Assembly (NCBI RefSeq): GCF_000169095.1
Contig: NZ_AAVU01000035.1
Coordinates: 14,594-78,593 of the forward strand
Length of the DNA stretch: 64,000 nucleotides
Origin: Lyngbya sp. PCC 8106
GTDB lineage: Bacteria; Cyanobacteriota; Cyanobacteriia; Cyanobacteriales; Microcoleaceae
Direction: 5' to 3'
The position numbers and the translations under genes were made by a program. The notes under the pieces are model-generated. The model saw nothing but the letters and a program-made list of their open reading frames with translations. It did no database searches and had not been told where the DNA came from. This document shows positions 54,086 to 63,582 of the stretch, piece by piece (the stretch's first letter is position 1; every line of letters begins with the position of its first letter).

Positions 54086-56176
54086 ATGCTTGAAACAATT
54101 ACCATGAATGAAAAAATTATTATTTTAGTCGTTGAAGATGAAAGATTGGTTGCCCGAGATTTACAAGCGACATTAGAAGATATGGGTTATCAGACACCCG
54201 AAATTACCAATACCGGAGAATTGGCGATTCAAAAAGTTGCTGAAATTAAACCCAATTTGGTGTTAATGGATATTCGGTTAGCCGGGGAAATGGATGGTAT
54301 TGAAGCCGCAGAAATCATTAAAAATAATTATCATATCCCGGTGATTTATATCACTGCTCATGCGGATGAAAATACACTTGAGCGAGCTAAATTAACTGAA
54401 CCTTATGGGTATATTGTTAAACCGTTTGATGAACAGGATTTAAAAACAACAATTGAAATTGCGCTTTATAAACATCAAATCGAACAACAATTACGCGATC
54501 AATCTCAATGGTTATCTACCATTCTCGATAGCATTGCTGATGGTGTAATTGCAACGGATAAAATGGGTAAAGTAAACTTTATGAATCCCGTTGCAGAAGA
54601 ACTCACAGGTTGGTCCCTGCAAGCAGGAATTGGACAAGATATTACCAGTATTTTTAATCTTATCCATGAGGAAAGCCGTCATTCTCTACAACCCTTGATT
54701 TTAAAAACAATAGAACAAGGTCATAGCATTAAGCTCACCGAACCGACCTTGCTCATCTCAAGAAATAGCCAAGAATTTCCCATTGATGATAGTATTGCAC
54801 CGATTGTAAATTCTAACAATGAAATTCAAGGATCTGTATTAATTTTTAGAGACATTACTCATCAAAAAATCGCCACAGACAAGCTTCGATATCAAGCTTT
54901 TCATGATCCCTTAACGGGTTTGCTTAATCGTCATGGCTTTATGCAAAAATTACAGGAAGCAGATAGTTATCGACTGATTAATCCCGATTTTGTTTTTGCG
55001 ATATTCTTCCTGGATTTAGATCGATTTAAAGTGATTAATGATAGTTTAGGTCATCAAGTCGGTGATCAACTTCTACAAGTGATTGCGAATAAATTAATAC
55101 AATCCGTCCGCAATATTGATGAAGTCGCTCGATTGGGTGGAGACGAATTTGCAATTTTAATCGAAAACTTAGATGATCTCCATGAAATTTGTCAAATTGC
55201 CCAACGAATTCGTAATGAAATTATTAAGCCTATTGATATCAATGGAGATGAAGTTTTTACTAATGTTAGTATTGGTATTGTGTTAAGTTCAATTGGTTAC
55301 AATCAAGTTGATGATTTGATTCGAGATGCAGATCTTGCCATGTATCGCGCTAAAACTTTAGGGCGAGGACGCTATGAAGTCTTTAACGAAACCATGCGAG
55401 AACAAGTTCGATTCATTCAAAAATTAGAAAGCGATTTAAGACGAGCCTTAGACCGAAAAGAATTTCAAGTTTATTACCAACCCATTGTCAATCTTCAAAC
55501 CTCTGTAATTTATGGTTTTGAAGCTTTAGTGCGTTGGAATCATCCCGAACGTGGACTCCTGACTCCCGGTGATTTTATCCCCATTGCTGAAGAAACAGGC
55601 TTAATCATGCAACTTGATTGGCAGGTGATACAAGAGGCTTGTCAGCAAGTTTATCACTGGAATGAAAACTGTAAAAATCGCCCTCCTTTTGTGATCAGTG
55701 TTAACCTGTCAGCCAAACAGTTTATTCAAGCTAATTTAGTTGATCAAGTTACAAAACTTTTAAAGGATACAGGTTTAGAAAGCAAATGTCTGAAGATAGA
55801 AATGACAGAAACAGCTTTGCTCGAAGAACCGAAGAAAGTTGCTGTCACTATCTCTCAGTTAAAATCTCTGGGAATTGGCTTATCTTTGGATGATTTTGGG
55901 ACTGGATATTCCTCTTTAAGTTATCTCCATCGTTTTTCAGTTGATAATCTCAAACTTGATATATCTTTTATTCAAACAATGAACTCAGAACCTCAAAGCT
56001 TTGAAATTGTTCGGACAATTATTGTACTTGCTCATGCTCTTAATATTAATGCGATCGCAGAAGGAATAGAAACCGCCGATCAACTCAATACTTTACAACA
56101 TTTAAACTGTCCACTCGGACAAGGTTATTATTTCTCTAAACCCTTACCTGCGGAGAATATTCAACAACTTTTATGA
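54086..56176 (+). CDS. REC-PAS-GGDEF-EAL protein, c-di-GMP turnover
   Basis: About 696 residues from ATG 54086; an ATG at 54104 (MNEKIIILVVEDE) may be the true start. Receiver (LVVEDERLVARDL, VLMDIRLAGEMDG, YIVKPFDEQD), PAS (~160-275), GGDEF with intact RLGGDEFAIL and the inhibitory RxxD site (RNID) five residues before it, then EAL with FEALVRW, SVNLSAKQF, EMTETALLEE, DDFGTGYSSL and GYYFSKPL. Both domains look active. It directly follows the ethylene-receptor-like kinase gene and is its probable response partner. Confidence 0.93.
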   Translation: MLETITMNEKIIILVVEDERLVARDLQATLEDMGYQTPEITNTGELAIQKVAEIKPNLVLMDIRLAGEMDGIEAAEIIKNNYHIPVIYITAHADENTLERAKLTEPYGYIVKPFDEQDLKTTIEIALYKHQIEQQLRDQSQWLSTILDSIADGVIATDKMGKVNFMNPVAEELTGWSLQAGIGQDITSIFNLIHEESRHSLQPLILKTIEQGHSIKLTEPTLLISRNSQEFPIDDSIAPIVNSNNEIQGSVLIFRDITHQKIATDKLRYQAFHDPLTGLLNRHGFMQKLQEADSYRLINPDFVFAIFFLDLDRFKVINDSLGHQVGDQLLQVIANKLIQSVRNIDEVARLGGDEFAILIENLDDLHEICQIAQRIRNEIIKPIDINGDEVFTNVSIGIVLSSIGYNQVDDLIRDADLAMYRAKTLGRGRYEVFNETMREQVRFIQKLESDLRRALDRKEFQVYYQPIVNLQTSVIYGFEALVRWNHPERGLLTPGDFIPIAEETGLIMQLDWQVIQEACQQVYHWNENCKNRPPFVISVNLSAKQFIQANLVDQVTKLLKDTGLESKCLKIEMTETALLEEPKKVAVTISQLKSLGIGLSLDDFGTGYSSLSYLHRFSVDNLKLDISFIQTMNSEPQSFEIVRTIIVLAHALNINAIAEGIETADQLNTLQHLNCPLGQGYYFSKPLPAENIQQLL

Positions 56177-56246
56177 ATTTTTATTCATCAAAAAAGTTGG
56201 ATTTTACCTTGTATAACCCAACCCACAACAAAATTTTTAAATCAAA

Positions 56247-57923
56247 TTAGTTCCGACGAACAGCTTGAGTTAAGCGAGCCAAAGTTTTACAACAATCAAA
56301 TCGATCTAAATGAACCTCAATAAAACACAACTCATCCCGGTTTTGAGCCGCCATTTCTAAAGCATTTTCTAAATCTCCTTCAGTTTGCACCTCACAACTG
56401 AGACTCTCCCCAAAAACTTGCGGAAGTTGATGATATTTCCAGGGTTGAATATCGTTGTAGGAACCATCATGGATCATTCGTTCAATCGTATAACCATCGT
56501 TATTAATCAAGAAAATAATTGGATTTAACCCCAAACGAATAATAGTTGAAAGTTCCTGACAAGTCATTTGAAACGAACCATCCCCAATAAACAGAATCAC
56601 TCGATTTTGACGACGAGCCAGCGCCGCACCCAAACAAGCCGGGAGAGAATAGCCAATTGACATATAAAATGCCTGTCCAATAAACCGAGTATCAGCATGA
56701 ATCAATAAATCAATTGTGGCAATAATCGCATCTCCTGTTTCAGCAATCACCGTGCTATTATCCCCGACAAAATGATTCATCCGCTCATAAAATCGAGCAT
56801 TGGTTATTTTCTGTTCGGGTTGAACCTCAAAAGATTTAGATAATAATTCAGCCGCAGGTTGGATATCTAGGCTCTCAGAAGATTTACGAGAAAGTTTAGC
56901 AATCAAACCGTCAATAAAATCTCCTAAATCAATCGGAGAATAATAATGATGCTTTATTTTAACCTTTTGAGAATTAGCATTAATTAACTGACCTTCTTTG
57001 AGTTGAGCCGTATAACCCCCTAAATTGGTATCAGACATAATCGCACCCAAACACAAAATACAATCGGCTGTTTCAACCCGATTTTTTACATAATCTCGAC
57101 TCAACGCCCCGACATAATTCCCAATAAATTGAGGATGAAGTTCCGAAATACTCGACTTTCCTAACAATGTACTGGAAATCGGATATCCGGTAATTTCAAC
57201 TAATTGATGTAGTTTCTTTTGGATGCCGTAGCGATGTAACTCAACTCCTGCTAAAATAACAGGGTGTTCTGAGTTTTCTAACCATTCTACTGCTTCGTTG
57301 ATCGCTTCATTAAGCGAGAGAACATCACTCACCACAGGATTCGGACGTTCAAAACTCAAGGGCATCGTACAGGGTTGAGCCACCATATCTGCCGGAATTT
57401 CGATATAAACAGGACGTTTGTAGCGTAAGCAAGCCGCAATTGTTCGATCAATTTGGGCGGGGGCTTGTTCGGCGTTGGTAAGCGTCACAGCCGCAATCGT
57501 TACTTTTTCTAAAATCGAAAGTTGAAGGTTGTAGTCTCCCGTCGTGTGGTGCATCAACAGGTTATTTCCTTTGGCGGAAGTTCGCGGCGCCCCACTAATG
57601 ACAATCACAGGAACTTCCTCTGCATAGGCACCCGCCAAAGCGTTGACGACACTCAACCCCCCAACGCCATAGGTGACACACAACGCACTGACTCCATTTA
57701 AGCGGGCGTAGGCGTCAGCCGCATAACCTGCATTCAGTTCGTTACAAGTCCCGACTAATTCTATCGAACTCTCGACGATAACATCCATCAAGTCGAGAAC
57801 ATAATCGCCTGGAACTCCAAAAACGTGACGTACACCAACCGCTTTGAGTTGACTCACGAGATATTCGCCCACCGTTGTTGTCATCGAACTCACAGTTGGT
57901 TTATCGGTGACTGGTAATTGCAT
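56247..57923 (-). CDS. ThDP-dependent 2-oxo acid decarboxylase (pyruvate/indolepyruvate type)
   Basis: 558 residues, usual length. The PDC/IPDC pattern is clear: VFGVPGDYVLDLMD, the active-site Glu in TCNELNAGYAADAYAR, LLMHHTTGDYNLQ and the ThDP/Mg motif GDGSFQMTCQELSTII ... NNDGYTIERMI. It converts a 2-oxo acid to an aldehyde and CO2; whether the substrate is pyruvate, indolepyruvate or phenylpyruvate cannot be read from the sequence. GAGG before the ATG. Monocistronic. Confidence 0.88.
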   Translation of the reverse strand: MQLPVTDKPTVSSMTTTVGEYLVSQLKAVGVRHVFGVPGDYVLDLMDVIVESSIELVGTCNELNAGYAADAYARLNGVSALCVTYGVGGLSVVNALAGAYAEEVPVIVISGAPRTSAKGNNLLMHHTTGDYNLQLSILEKVTIAAVTLTNAEQAPAQIDRTIAACLRYKRPVYIEIPADMVAQPCTMPLSFERPNPVVSDVLSLNEAINEAVEWLENSEHPVILAGVELHRYGIQKKLHQLVEITGYPISSTLLGKSSISELHPQFIGNYVGALSRDYVKNRVETADCILCLGAIMSDTNLGGYTAQLKEGQLINANSQKVKIKHHYYSPIDLGDFIDGLIAKLSRKSSESLDIQPAAELLSKSFEVQPEQKITNARFYERMNHFVGDNSTVIAETGDAIIATIDLLIHADTRFIGQAFYMSIGYSLPACLGAALARRQNRVILFIGDGSFQMTCQELSTIIRLGLNPIIFLINNDGYTIERMIHDGSYNDIQPWKYHQLPQVFGESLSCEVQTEGDLENALEMAAQNRDELCFIEVHLDRFDCCKTLARLTQAVRRN

Positions 57924-58069
57924 ATCAATTTTCCTCTAAACTTGTACCCTGGTTGATGAGTTTATGATAACAAATTGTAAAATTTTGTTGTAAAACTTAC
58001 AAAAGTATGCAGTTGTGAAGTGAAATTGAATAAGCTGAGATTAATTTCATCCCACAATTTAACTGATTG

Positions 58070-58516
58070 TTAACTTTTTTCCTGACAAATTTCATAATGA
58101 TCAATGACACCACGAATTTTGAGATCGTCAAGCAATTCTAGGGAGATTTTATTTCCGAAAAAAATACATTCAAAATGATCATAAGCTTCAAATTGAACTG
58201 AATGTTCAACTTCTATTTCTAGATGTAAAACTTCAGAGGTTAAATAACCTGTCGAGAAAGTTTGTATTAATTCATTGATAGTATTGGGTTCGACTTTAAT
58301 CAGTAAACCTGAACCTGCGAGGATGCTATTACTGTCTTTAAAGGGAGATTCTGCTCCAATTTTTTGAGTATTAAACAACGAAAAATCAATCTCGTTCATC
58401 AGCCATATTGCTAAGTTCGTCTGATCGCTTAATAATTCTATAATCACCGCCTTAAAGAGTTCTTCAAACGCATCATCATTATTGTGATTTAATTCGATAT
58501 AACCTTGATAATTCAT
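58070..58516 (-). CDS. unknown soluble protein
   Basis: 148 residues, acidic (MNYQGYIELNHNNDDAFEEL). No family recognised. Third in a minus-strand run of three genes (gap 31 bp to the gene before it), all of unknown function, suggesting an operon with the WD40 membrane protein. Confidence 0.55.
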   Translation of the reverse strand: MNYQGYIELNHNNDDAFEELFKAVIIELLSDQTNLAIWLMNEIDFSLFNTQKIGAESPFKDSNSILAGSGLLIKVEPNTINELIQTFSTGYLTSEVLHLEIEVEHSVQFEAYDHFECIFFGNKISLELLDDLKIRGVIDHYEICQEKS

Positions 58517-58547
58517 TTTGTTTTTTTAGGTAAATAATCTGTGAATG

Positions 58548-59051
58548 TTATCGAGATTTATTTAGAAAAGTGCGAATTAGATTTGCAATTTTAACCGCTT
58601 CATTTTGAGTAAAACTGTAATTTCCAGACAAGTATATTTTTTTAGAACTAGAAGTCATTTCTAAAACAACAACATAGATGGGTTCTTTTTTCGGGGTTAG
58701 TATTGAAGAATGGGTTGTGACTCTAAAAGGAGTCTCCTTGATTCTGACGCTAATTTCATTGAGTGAATAATCTTGTTTTGTTCTTCCTAGCAATCTTTGT
58801 ACAATGATGCTGAATTTATTTTGAGTTTGATCTAACACAACCGTTTTTACAGTAGAGAGAAAAACGCCGGGAACACCAATCAGAATACAAAAAACAATAA
58901 AGAAACTTGGAAAAGTTTGTTCACTAATCACTAAAAAAATTCCGATACATCCCAAAATTAGGAAAGGTGTGCAAAATAATCTGATTCCCCAAGCTGATTT
59001 TACTGAGTCTTTAAGAATGAGGTGAGTTGAAGTCTGTTCTAATATTTTCAT
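58548..59051 (-). CDS. membrane protein with two N-terminal helices, unknown
   Basis: About 167 residues from ATG 59051; an in-frame TTG at 59066 is less likely. Two adjacent membrane segments (RLFCTPFLILGCIGIFLVIS, FPSFFIVFCILIGVPGVFLS), then a beta-rich soluble part (TVVLDQTQNKFSIIVQRLL, EPIYVVVLEMTSSSKKIYLS) of PH-like pattern. Similar to small cyanobacterial proteins often found beside WD40 or TPR proteins. Starts 25 bp after the gene at 59076. Confidence 0.55.
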   Translation of the reverse strand: MKILEQTSTHLILKDSVKSAWGIRLFCTPFLILGCIGIFLVISEQTFPSFFIVFCILIGVPGVFLSTVKTVVLDQTQNKFSIIVQRLLGRTKQDYSLNEISVRIKETPFRVTTHSSILTPKKEPIYVVVLEMTSSSKKIYLSGNYSFTQNEAVKIANLIRTFLNKSR

Positions 59052-59075
59052 AAAATCATTGAACAAAATTAAGTT

Positions 59076-60728
59076 TTATGGACGCTTTAACACTTTAATT
59101 TTGGTATTTTTATCGTATAAATTACCTGTAATTCCAGCAATAACTTTACCATCAGAACTAACGACTAAATGATTCATTTGTTCTTGTTCCAAAATTGCCT
59201 CTAACTCGGCTGTTTCCAGATTCCACACTTTAAGTTCCTCATCTTTGGTACTCCCGATAATGCGATCGCGAGTCAGAACAATATCATAAAGTCCCCTTTG
59301 TACATAAGAAGAAAGTCCATTTTGTATATAAGAAGTAGAAAATTGTTGCTCTGTTTTAAGTTTTCCTGTTTTCAGATCCCATATTTTTAGATAATTTTTC
59401 GGTTGGCTATAGGAAGTCATCACAACAGTTTTCCCATCTAAACTGATGCGTCCAGAGTAAATATCCAAGTTTTCAAACCATTTTTTTTCAAGAGGTATTT
59501 GTTCATTTGTTGTTAGATTCCAGGCTACGATTTTGTTTTTAAACTTAACTAATGCAGTCCCCTTTGAACTTAGTGTCAGAGGATTAAAGTAGGATGTATT
59601 ATCTTCAATCACCAGCGCACCCATCTTAAACTCACGGGATGGTAAATTGGGTAATGTTGCTTTGAGTTCACCTGTTTCAAAATCCCAGACTTTAATCTCC
59701 TCATAATCACGACTCATAATAGTCTTTCCATCCAATGAAACCTCAACTTGGCTAATATTTTGAGAATGTCCTTTTAGCATCCGAGGAGGCTGATTTGAGG
59801 TAATATTCCAGATGCGAATCATGCGATCGCCACTCCCACTGACAATTGTTTTTCCATCAGGAGAAATCGCTAAAGTATTAATCACACCTGAGTCACTCTG
59901 TAGTGTTTTTTTCAATTTTCCGGTTTGCAAATCCCAGATTTTAATCGCTTTATCTTCTCCCCCACTCACTAAAATGTTACCCTCTGAACTGATTGCAATA
60001 TCGGCTTCTGTGGGATATCCTTCTAAAGTGTAAGCAACTGCAAGTTTACAATAGGGAGATTGATTAGAAAGTTGTGAACAAGACTCTAAAACTAAAGGCT
60101 GTGATTCTTGTTGAACCAAAGGAAAAAGACCGAGGTAAGCAATTATATTACCGATGACTACTAGGATTAATAAGCCTCTTAGCCAAACTCCATATTTTGA
60201 TTTTTTATTGTAAGTTTTATTGACAGTTTTTTGTTTAAAGTATTTTCCCTCAATAATCTCAATTAATTCCTCCCGACTACGATTCGCTTCATACCAAAAT
60301 GCACACCCAAATATAAATAATACGACAAGCGGAAATCCTAAAAATAACAACGCTTCAAAAATCAGTATATTTCCAGATAAAATCTCAGACAAAAAGACAG
60401 CGAGGGATAGGCTATAAAAGATTGAAAACCAAAAAATCAAGAAACTCATTATAAAAGGATGCAACCGCATGGTAATATGAATAAGGGTTTCATCCGATGA
60501 TGGCTCAAATTTTCCTCTAATAACGGGTAAGAATGAGTTCCGGTAGTGGATAATCCGATAGATTTTAAATCCAGAGTCAGAAATTGTACCTGCATAGGGA
60601 GCATGGTTGCGTGAAAACACCCAGCGAAATACCTTTGGGGCTTCAATATTAGTTTCTAGTTTCTCAATCACCTGGGAGAGTGGTTCTTGAGTGCTAATCG
60701 TAAATTTTTCATAGGGTAAAAACTTCAT
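59076..60728 (-). CDS. membrane protein with C-terminal WD40 repeats
   Basis: 550 residues. An N-terminal ~95-residue domain, two adjacent membrane helices (FIMSFLIFWFSIFYSLSLAV, LIFEALLFLGFPLVVLFIFG), a third helix (LRGLLILVVIGNIIAYLGLF), then a WD40 region of about six blades (GGEDKAIKIWDLQTGKLKKT, GSGDRMIRIWNIT). First gene of the three-gene unit. A scaffold role is likely; the blade loops vary more than usual between repeats. Confidence 0.75.
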   Translation of the reverse strand: MKFLPYEKFTISTQEPLSQVIEKLETNIEAPKVFRWVFSRNHAPYAGTISDSGFKIYRIIHYRNSFLPVIRGKFEPSSDETLIHITMRLHPFIMSFLIFWFSIFYSLSLAVFLSEILSGNILIFEALLFLGFPLVVLFIFGCAFWYEANRSREELIEIIEGKYFKQKTVNKTYNKKSKYGVWLRGLLILVVIGNIIAYLGLFPLVQQESQPLVLESCSQLSNQSPYCKLAVAYTLEGYPTEADIAISSEGNILVSGGEDKAIKIWDLQTGKLKKTLQSDSGVINTLAISPDGKTIVSGSGDRMIRIWNITSNQPPRMLKGHSQNISQVEVSLDGKTIMSRDYEEIKVWDFETGELKATLPNLPSREFKMGALVIEDNTSYFNPLTLSSKGTALVKFKNKIVAWNLTTNEQIPLEKKWFENLDIYSGRISLDGKTVVMTSYSQPKNYLKIWDLKTGKLKTEQQFSTSYIQNGLSSYVQRGLYDIVLTRDRIIGSTKDEELKVWNLETAELEAILEQEQMNHLVVSSDGKVIAGITGNLYDKNTKIKVLKRP

Positions 60729-60897
60729 AGTTAGCTATGATCAATAATCAGTGAGTATAAAAGCAGTCAGATTCTAGGATTTGTCCAAGTATTCACGATG
60801 AATATTACTGAAATTTTGCTTCTAAATTAACGTTTATCTCAAAGAGTAGAGCTTATGCGTTGTAGCAACATCCGATGTTCTCTGAAATAGAAATCAA

Positions 60898-61012
60898 AAG
60901 GCTCCCTATTATTTAGAGAGCCTTCAAAATTCTAATAAGGTAGACAATTACGCCCACTTGATTTAACGTTTAACCTTGCGTCGAAAGTCCCCCTTTTTAA
61001 GGGGGATTTAGG
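60898..61012 (-). terminator. two hairpins downstream of transketolase
   Basis: On the minus strand, CCCCCTTAAAAAGGGGG lies near 60983-60999, within a CCCCCTAAATCCCCCTT repeat common in cyanobacteria. Further on, AAGGCTCTCTAAATAATAGG plus GAGCCTT forms a stem at 60898-60923 followed by TTGATTTC. One or both probably end the tkt transcript. The rest of the gap 60729-61018 is empty. Confidence 0.6.
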
Positions 61013-61018
61013 GGGATT

Positions 61019-63040
61019 CTAACCTAACAACGCCTTCGCCTGAGCGATAATGTTGTCAACGGTAAAGCCGAACTTCTCGAGAACCACTTCACCGGGAGCA
61101 GACGCCCCAAAGGTATCAACACTAATGGTTGCGCCTTCATCGGTTACATAACGGCTCCAACCTAAGCTAATTCCGGCTTCCACCGCCAAACGCTTCTTAA
61201 CCGCTTTCGGGAAAACAGACTCTTTGTAAGCCGCATCCTGTTCTTCAAACAACTCCCAACTAGGCATCGAAACCACCCGAACTTTCTTGCCTTCTTCGCG
61301 GAGTTTCACAGCAGCTTCAACACACTGATAAGTTTCGCCACCAGTACCAATCAAGATAATATCGGGCGTGCCATCACTGTTATCGCTGAGGATATAGGCA
61401 CCTTTCGCCACAATATCAATCGAACTGCCTTCTAAATTCGGCAAATTCTGACGAGAAAATGCTAACAACGTTGACATCGGATGTGCTGATTTTGCCTTTT
61501 CTACCGCAACTTTATAAGCCCCAGAAGTTTCATTTCCATCAGCCGGACGAATTACAATCAGTTGAGGAATTGCCCGCAGAGAGGTAATATGTTCAACGGG
61601 TTGGTGAGTCGGGCCATCTTCACCCAGAGCAATAGAATCGTGAGTCATCACCCAAATTACACCCGTTTCCGCCAACGCCGACAGACGGATCGAGTTCCGC
61701 ATATAGTCGGTGAAGACGAGGAAAGTGGCGCCGTAGGGAATTAACCCCGAACCATGTCGGGCAATACCATTACAAATCGCACCCATCCCATGTTCACGAA
61801 CACCAAAGCGAAGGTTGCGGTTTTGGTAGCTGCCTTTTTGGAAATCACCTAAGCCTTTGAGGAGGGTTTTGTTGGAGGGGGCCAAATCAGCCGAACCCCC
61901 GATTAATTCAGGTAATACACTAGCGATCGCATTCAATGTCGCACCCGATTGGTTACGAGTCGCATCAGCCTTGCTTTCGGGGGTATATTTCGGCAGTGCA
62001 TCGGCCCAACCTTCGGGAAGTTTACCACTCAACATCCGTTCAAAGGTTGCCGCTTCTTGGGGATACTTGGATTTGTATTGATCCAAGATTTTGTTCCATT
62101 CCTGTTCAGCCTTTGCCCCTTTATCAATCGCCTTGCGGAAATGATTGAGGGCGTCTTCAGGAATTTCAAATTCGGGGTATTCCCAGCCTAAATGTTCGCG
62201 AGTGGCTTTAACTTCGTCTTTACCCAAAGCAGCGCCGTGAACATCGTGGGTATCAGCTTTATTCGGAGAACCGTAGCCAATAATAGTCGTCACTTTGATC
62301 AGCGAGGGTTTGTCAGTGACTTCTTTGGCTTTTTGGATGGCTGCGGCGATCCCTTCTAAGTCAGTGTTACCATCGGCAACGTGTTGAACGTGCCAACCGT
62401 AGGCTTCAAAGCGTTTGGATACATCTTCGGTAAAGGAGATGTCGGTATGACCATCAATAGAAATATGGTTGTCATCGTAGAAAGCGATTAATTTGCCTAA
62501 GCCCCAGTGTCCAGCTAGAGAACAAGCTTCACCAGAAATCCCCTCCATGTTGCAGCCATCACCCATGATCACATAGGTGTAATGATCAACAAGCTTACAG
62601 TCTGGTTTGTTGAAGGTTGCTGCTAAATGGGCTTCTGCTAAAGCTAATCCCACCGCATTAGCAATCCCTTGTCCTAACGGCCCTGTAGTGACTTCAATAC
62701 CCGAGGTGACGTGGTTTTCTGGGTGTCCAGGAGTTTTAGAATCCCACTGACGAAATTGTTTGATTTCATCGAGAGGAACACTGTCATAACCCGTGAGGTG
62801 TAGGAGGGAATACAGCAACATACAACCATGACCCGCCGACAAGACAAAGCGATCGCGGTTAAACCATGTGGGGTTTTTAGGATTAAACTGCATAAAGCGA
62901 TCCCACAGTACAAATGCCATTGGCGCAGCACCCATTGGCAATCCAGGGTGGCCAGAGTTGGCTTTCTGTACGGCATCGATCGCTAAAAAACGGATGGAGT
63001 TAATGCAGAGTTGTTCGAGTGATTGGGTTGCAACAGCCAT
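61019..63040 (-). CDS. tkt: transketolase
   Basis: 673 residues from ATG 63040 (MAVATQSLEQLCINSIRFLA); the open frame extends to 63142 but the extra part is not conserved-looking. ThDP-binding GDGCNMEGISGEACSLAGHW, LGQGIANAVGLALAEAHLAA, the central GGSADLAPSNKTL and FGVREHGMGAICNGIARHG are diagnostic. Transfers two-carbon units in the Calvin cycle and pentose phosphate pathway. Downstream hairpins at 60898-61012. The gap 63041-63502 shows no gene. Confidence 0.95.
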   Translation of the reverse strand: MAVATQSLEQLCINSIRFLAIDAVQKANSGHPGLPMGAAPMAFVLWDRFMQFNPKNPTWFNRDRFVLSAGHGCMLLYSLLHLTGYDSVPLDEIKQFRQWDSKTPGHPENHVTSGIEVTTGPLGQGIANAVGLALAEAHLAATFNKPDCKLVDHYTYVIMGDGCNMEGISGEACSLAGHWGLGKLIAFYDDNHISIDGHTDISFTEDVSKRFEAYGWHVQHVADGNTDLEGIAAAIQKAKEVTDKPSLIKVTTIIGYGSPNKADTHDVHGAALGKDEVKATREHLGWEYPEFEIPEDALNHFRKAIDKGAKAEQEWNKILDQYKSKYPQEAATFERMLSGKLPEGWADALPKYTPESKADATRNQSGATLNAIASVLPELIGGSADLAPSNKTLLKGLGDFQKGSYQNRNLRFGVREHGMGAICNGIARHGSGLIPYGATFLVFTDYMRNSIRLSALAETGVIWVMTHDSIALGEDGPTHQPVEHITSLRAIPQLIVIRPADGNETSGAYKVAVEKAKSAHPMSTLLAFSRQNLPNLEGSSIDIVAKGAYILSDNSDGTPDIILIGTGGETYQCVEAAVKLREEGKKVRVVSMPSWELFEEQDAAYKESVFPKAVKKRLAVEAGISLGWSRYVTDEGATISVDTFGASAPGEVVLEKFGFTVDNIIAQAKALLG

Positions 63041-63502
63041 AGTTATCGTTTCTGTATATTTGATGAACGTGTAGTCTGACAGCGTAGCAGCCCTATGTTC
63101 TGGGTTTCTACGAGTGGCGATTTTTTTCCGACAGAGCGCCAAAGTTGTTCTTGATGGAGTTCTTCTCTGCTGGTTCTCGGAGGCTTCCCGACTTGGGTTG
63201 CAGGGGTTGGAAAACTGACGTTTAAGGATTTGGCGATCGTTGAGCGATGCCAGAGATCACTTCCCGGACAGAATCTCAAAAGCGATCAAGCTCGCGATTG
63301 CTAGTTTGTCGGTTCTGTCAGCGTTCCAAGTTTCCTCAACAATATTGAAAATAGTTCTCCGGCCACATGATTAAATCTTCTCACCTTAGCGCAGCTCAAT
63401 CAAGCTACCTTGACATTATTATCTTTTTGAGGGGGTTTGGGGGAGCTATGACCGAAATCGTACTTGTACTCAGGTCGGTGTTGGGATACATGGACTCCCC
63501 CA

Positions 63503-63537
63503 GTTAAGTTTAGGGACTCAATGTCCCTAAACTTAAC
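63503..63537. repeat. perfect 15-bp inverted repeat upstream of the partial tnpB
   Basis: GTTAAGTTTAGGGAC (63503-63517), loop TCAAT, then GTCCCTAAACTTAAC (63523-63537). It follows TTGGGATACATGGACTCCCC (63481-63500), which resembles the GGGATACAAGCCCC 5' end of the other IS200/IS605-type elements here, so it is probably the 5' end hairpin of the next element. Confidence 0.8.
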
Positions 63538-63582
63538 ATTTAGTGCTGTACTATTGTCCAGTAAAGCTACTATAATACGGGG

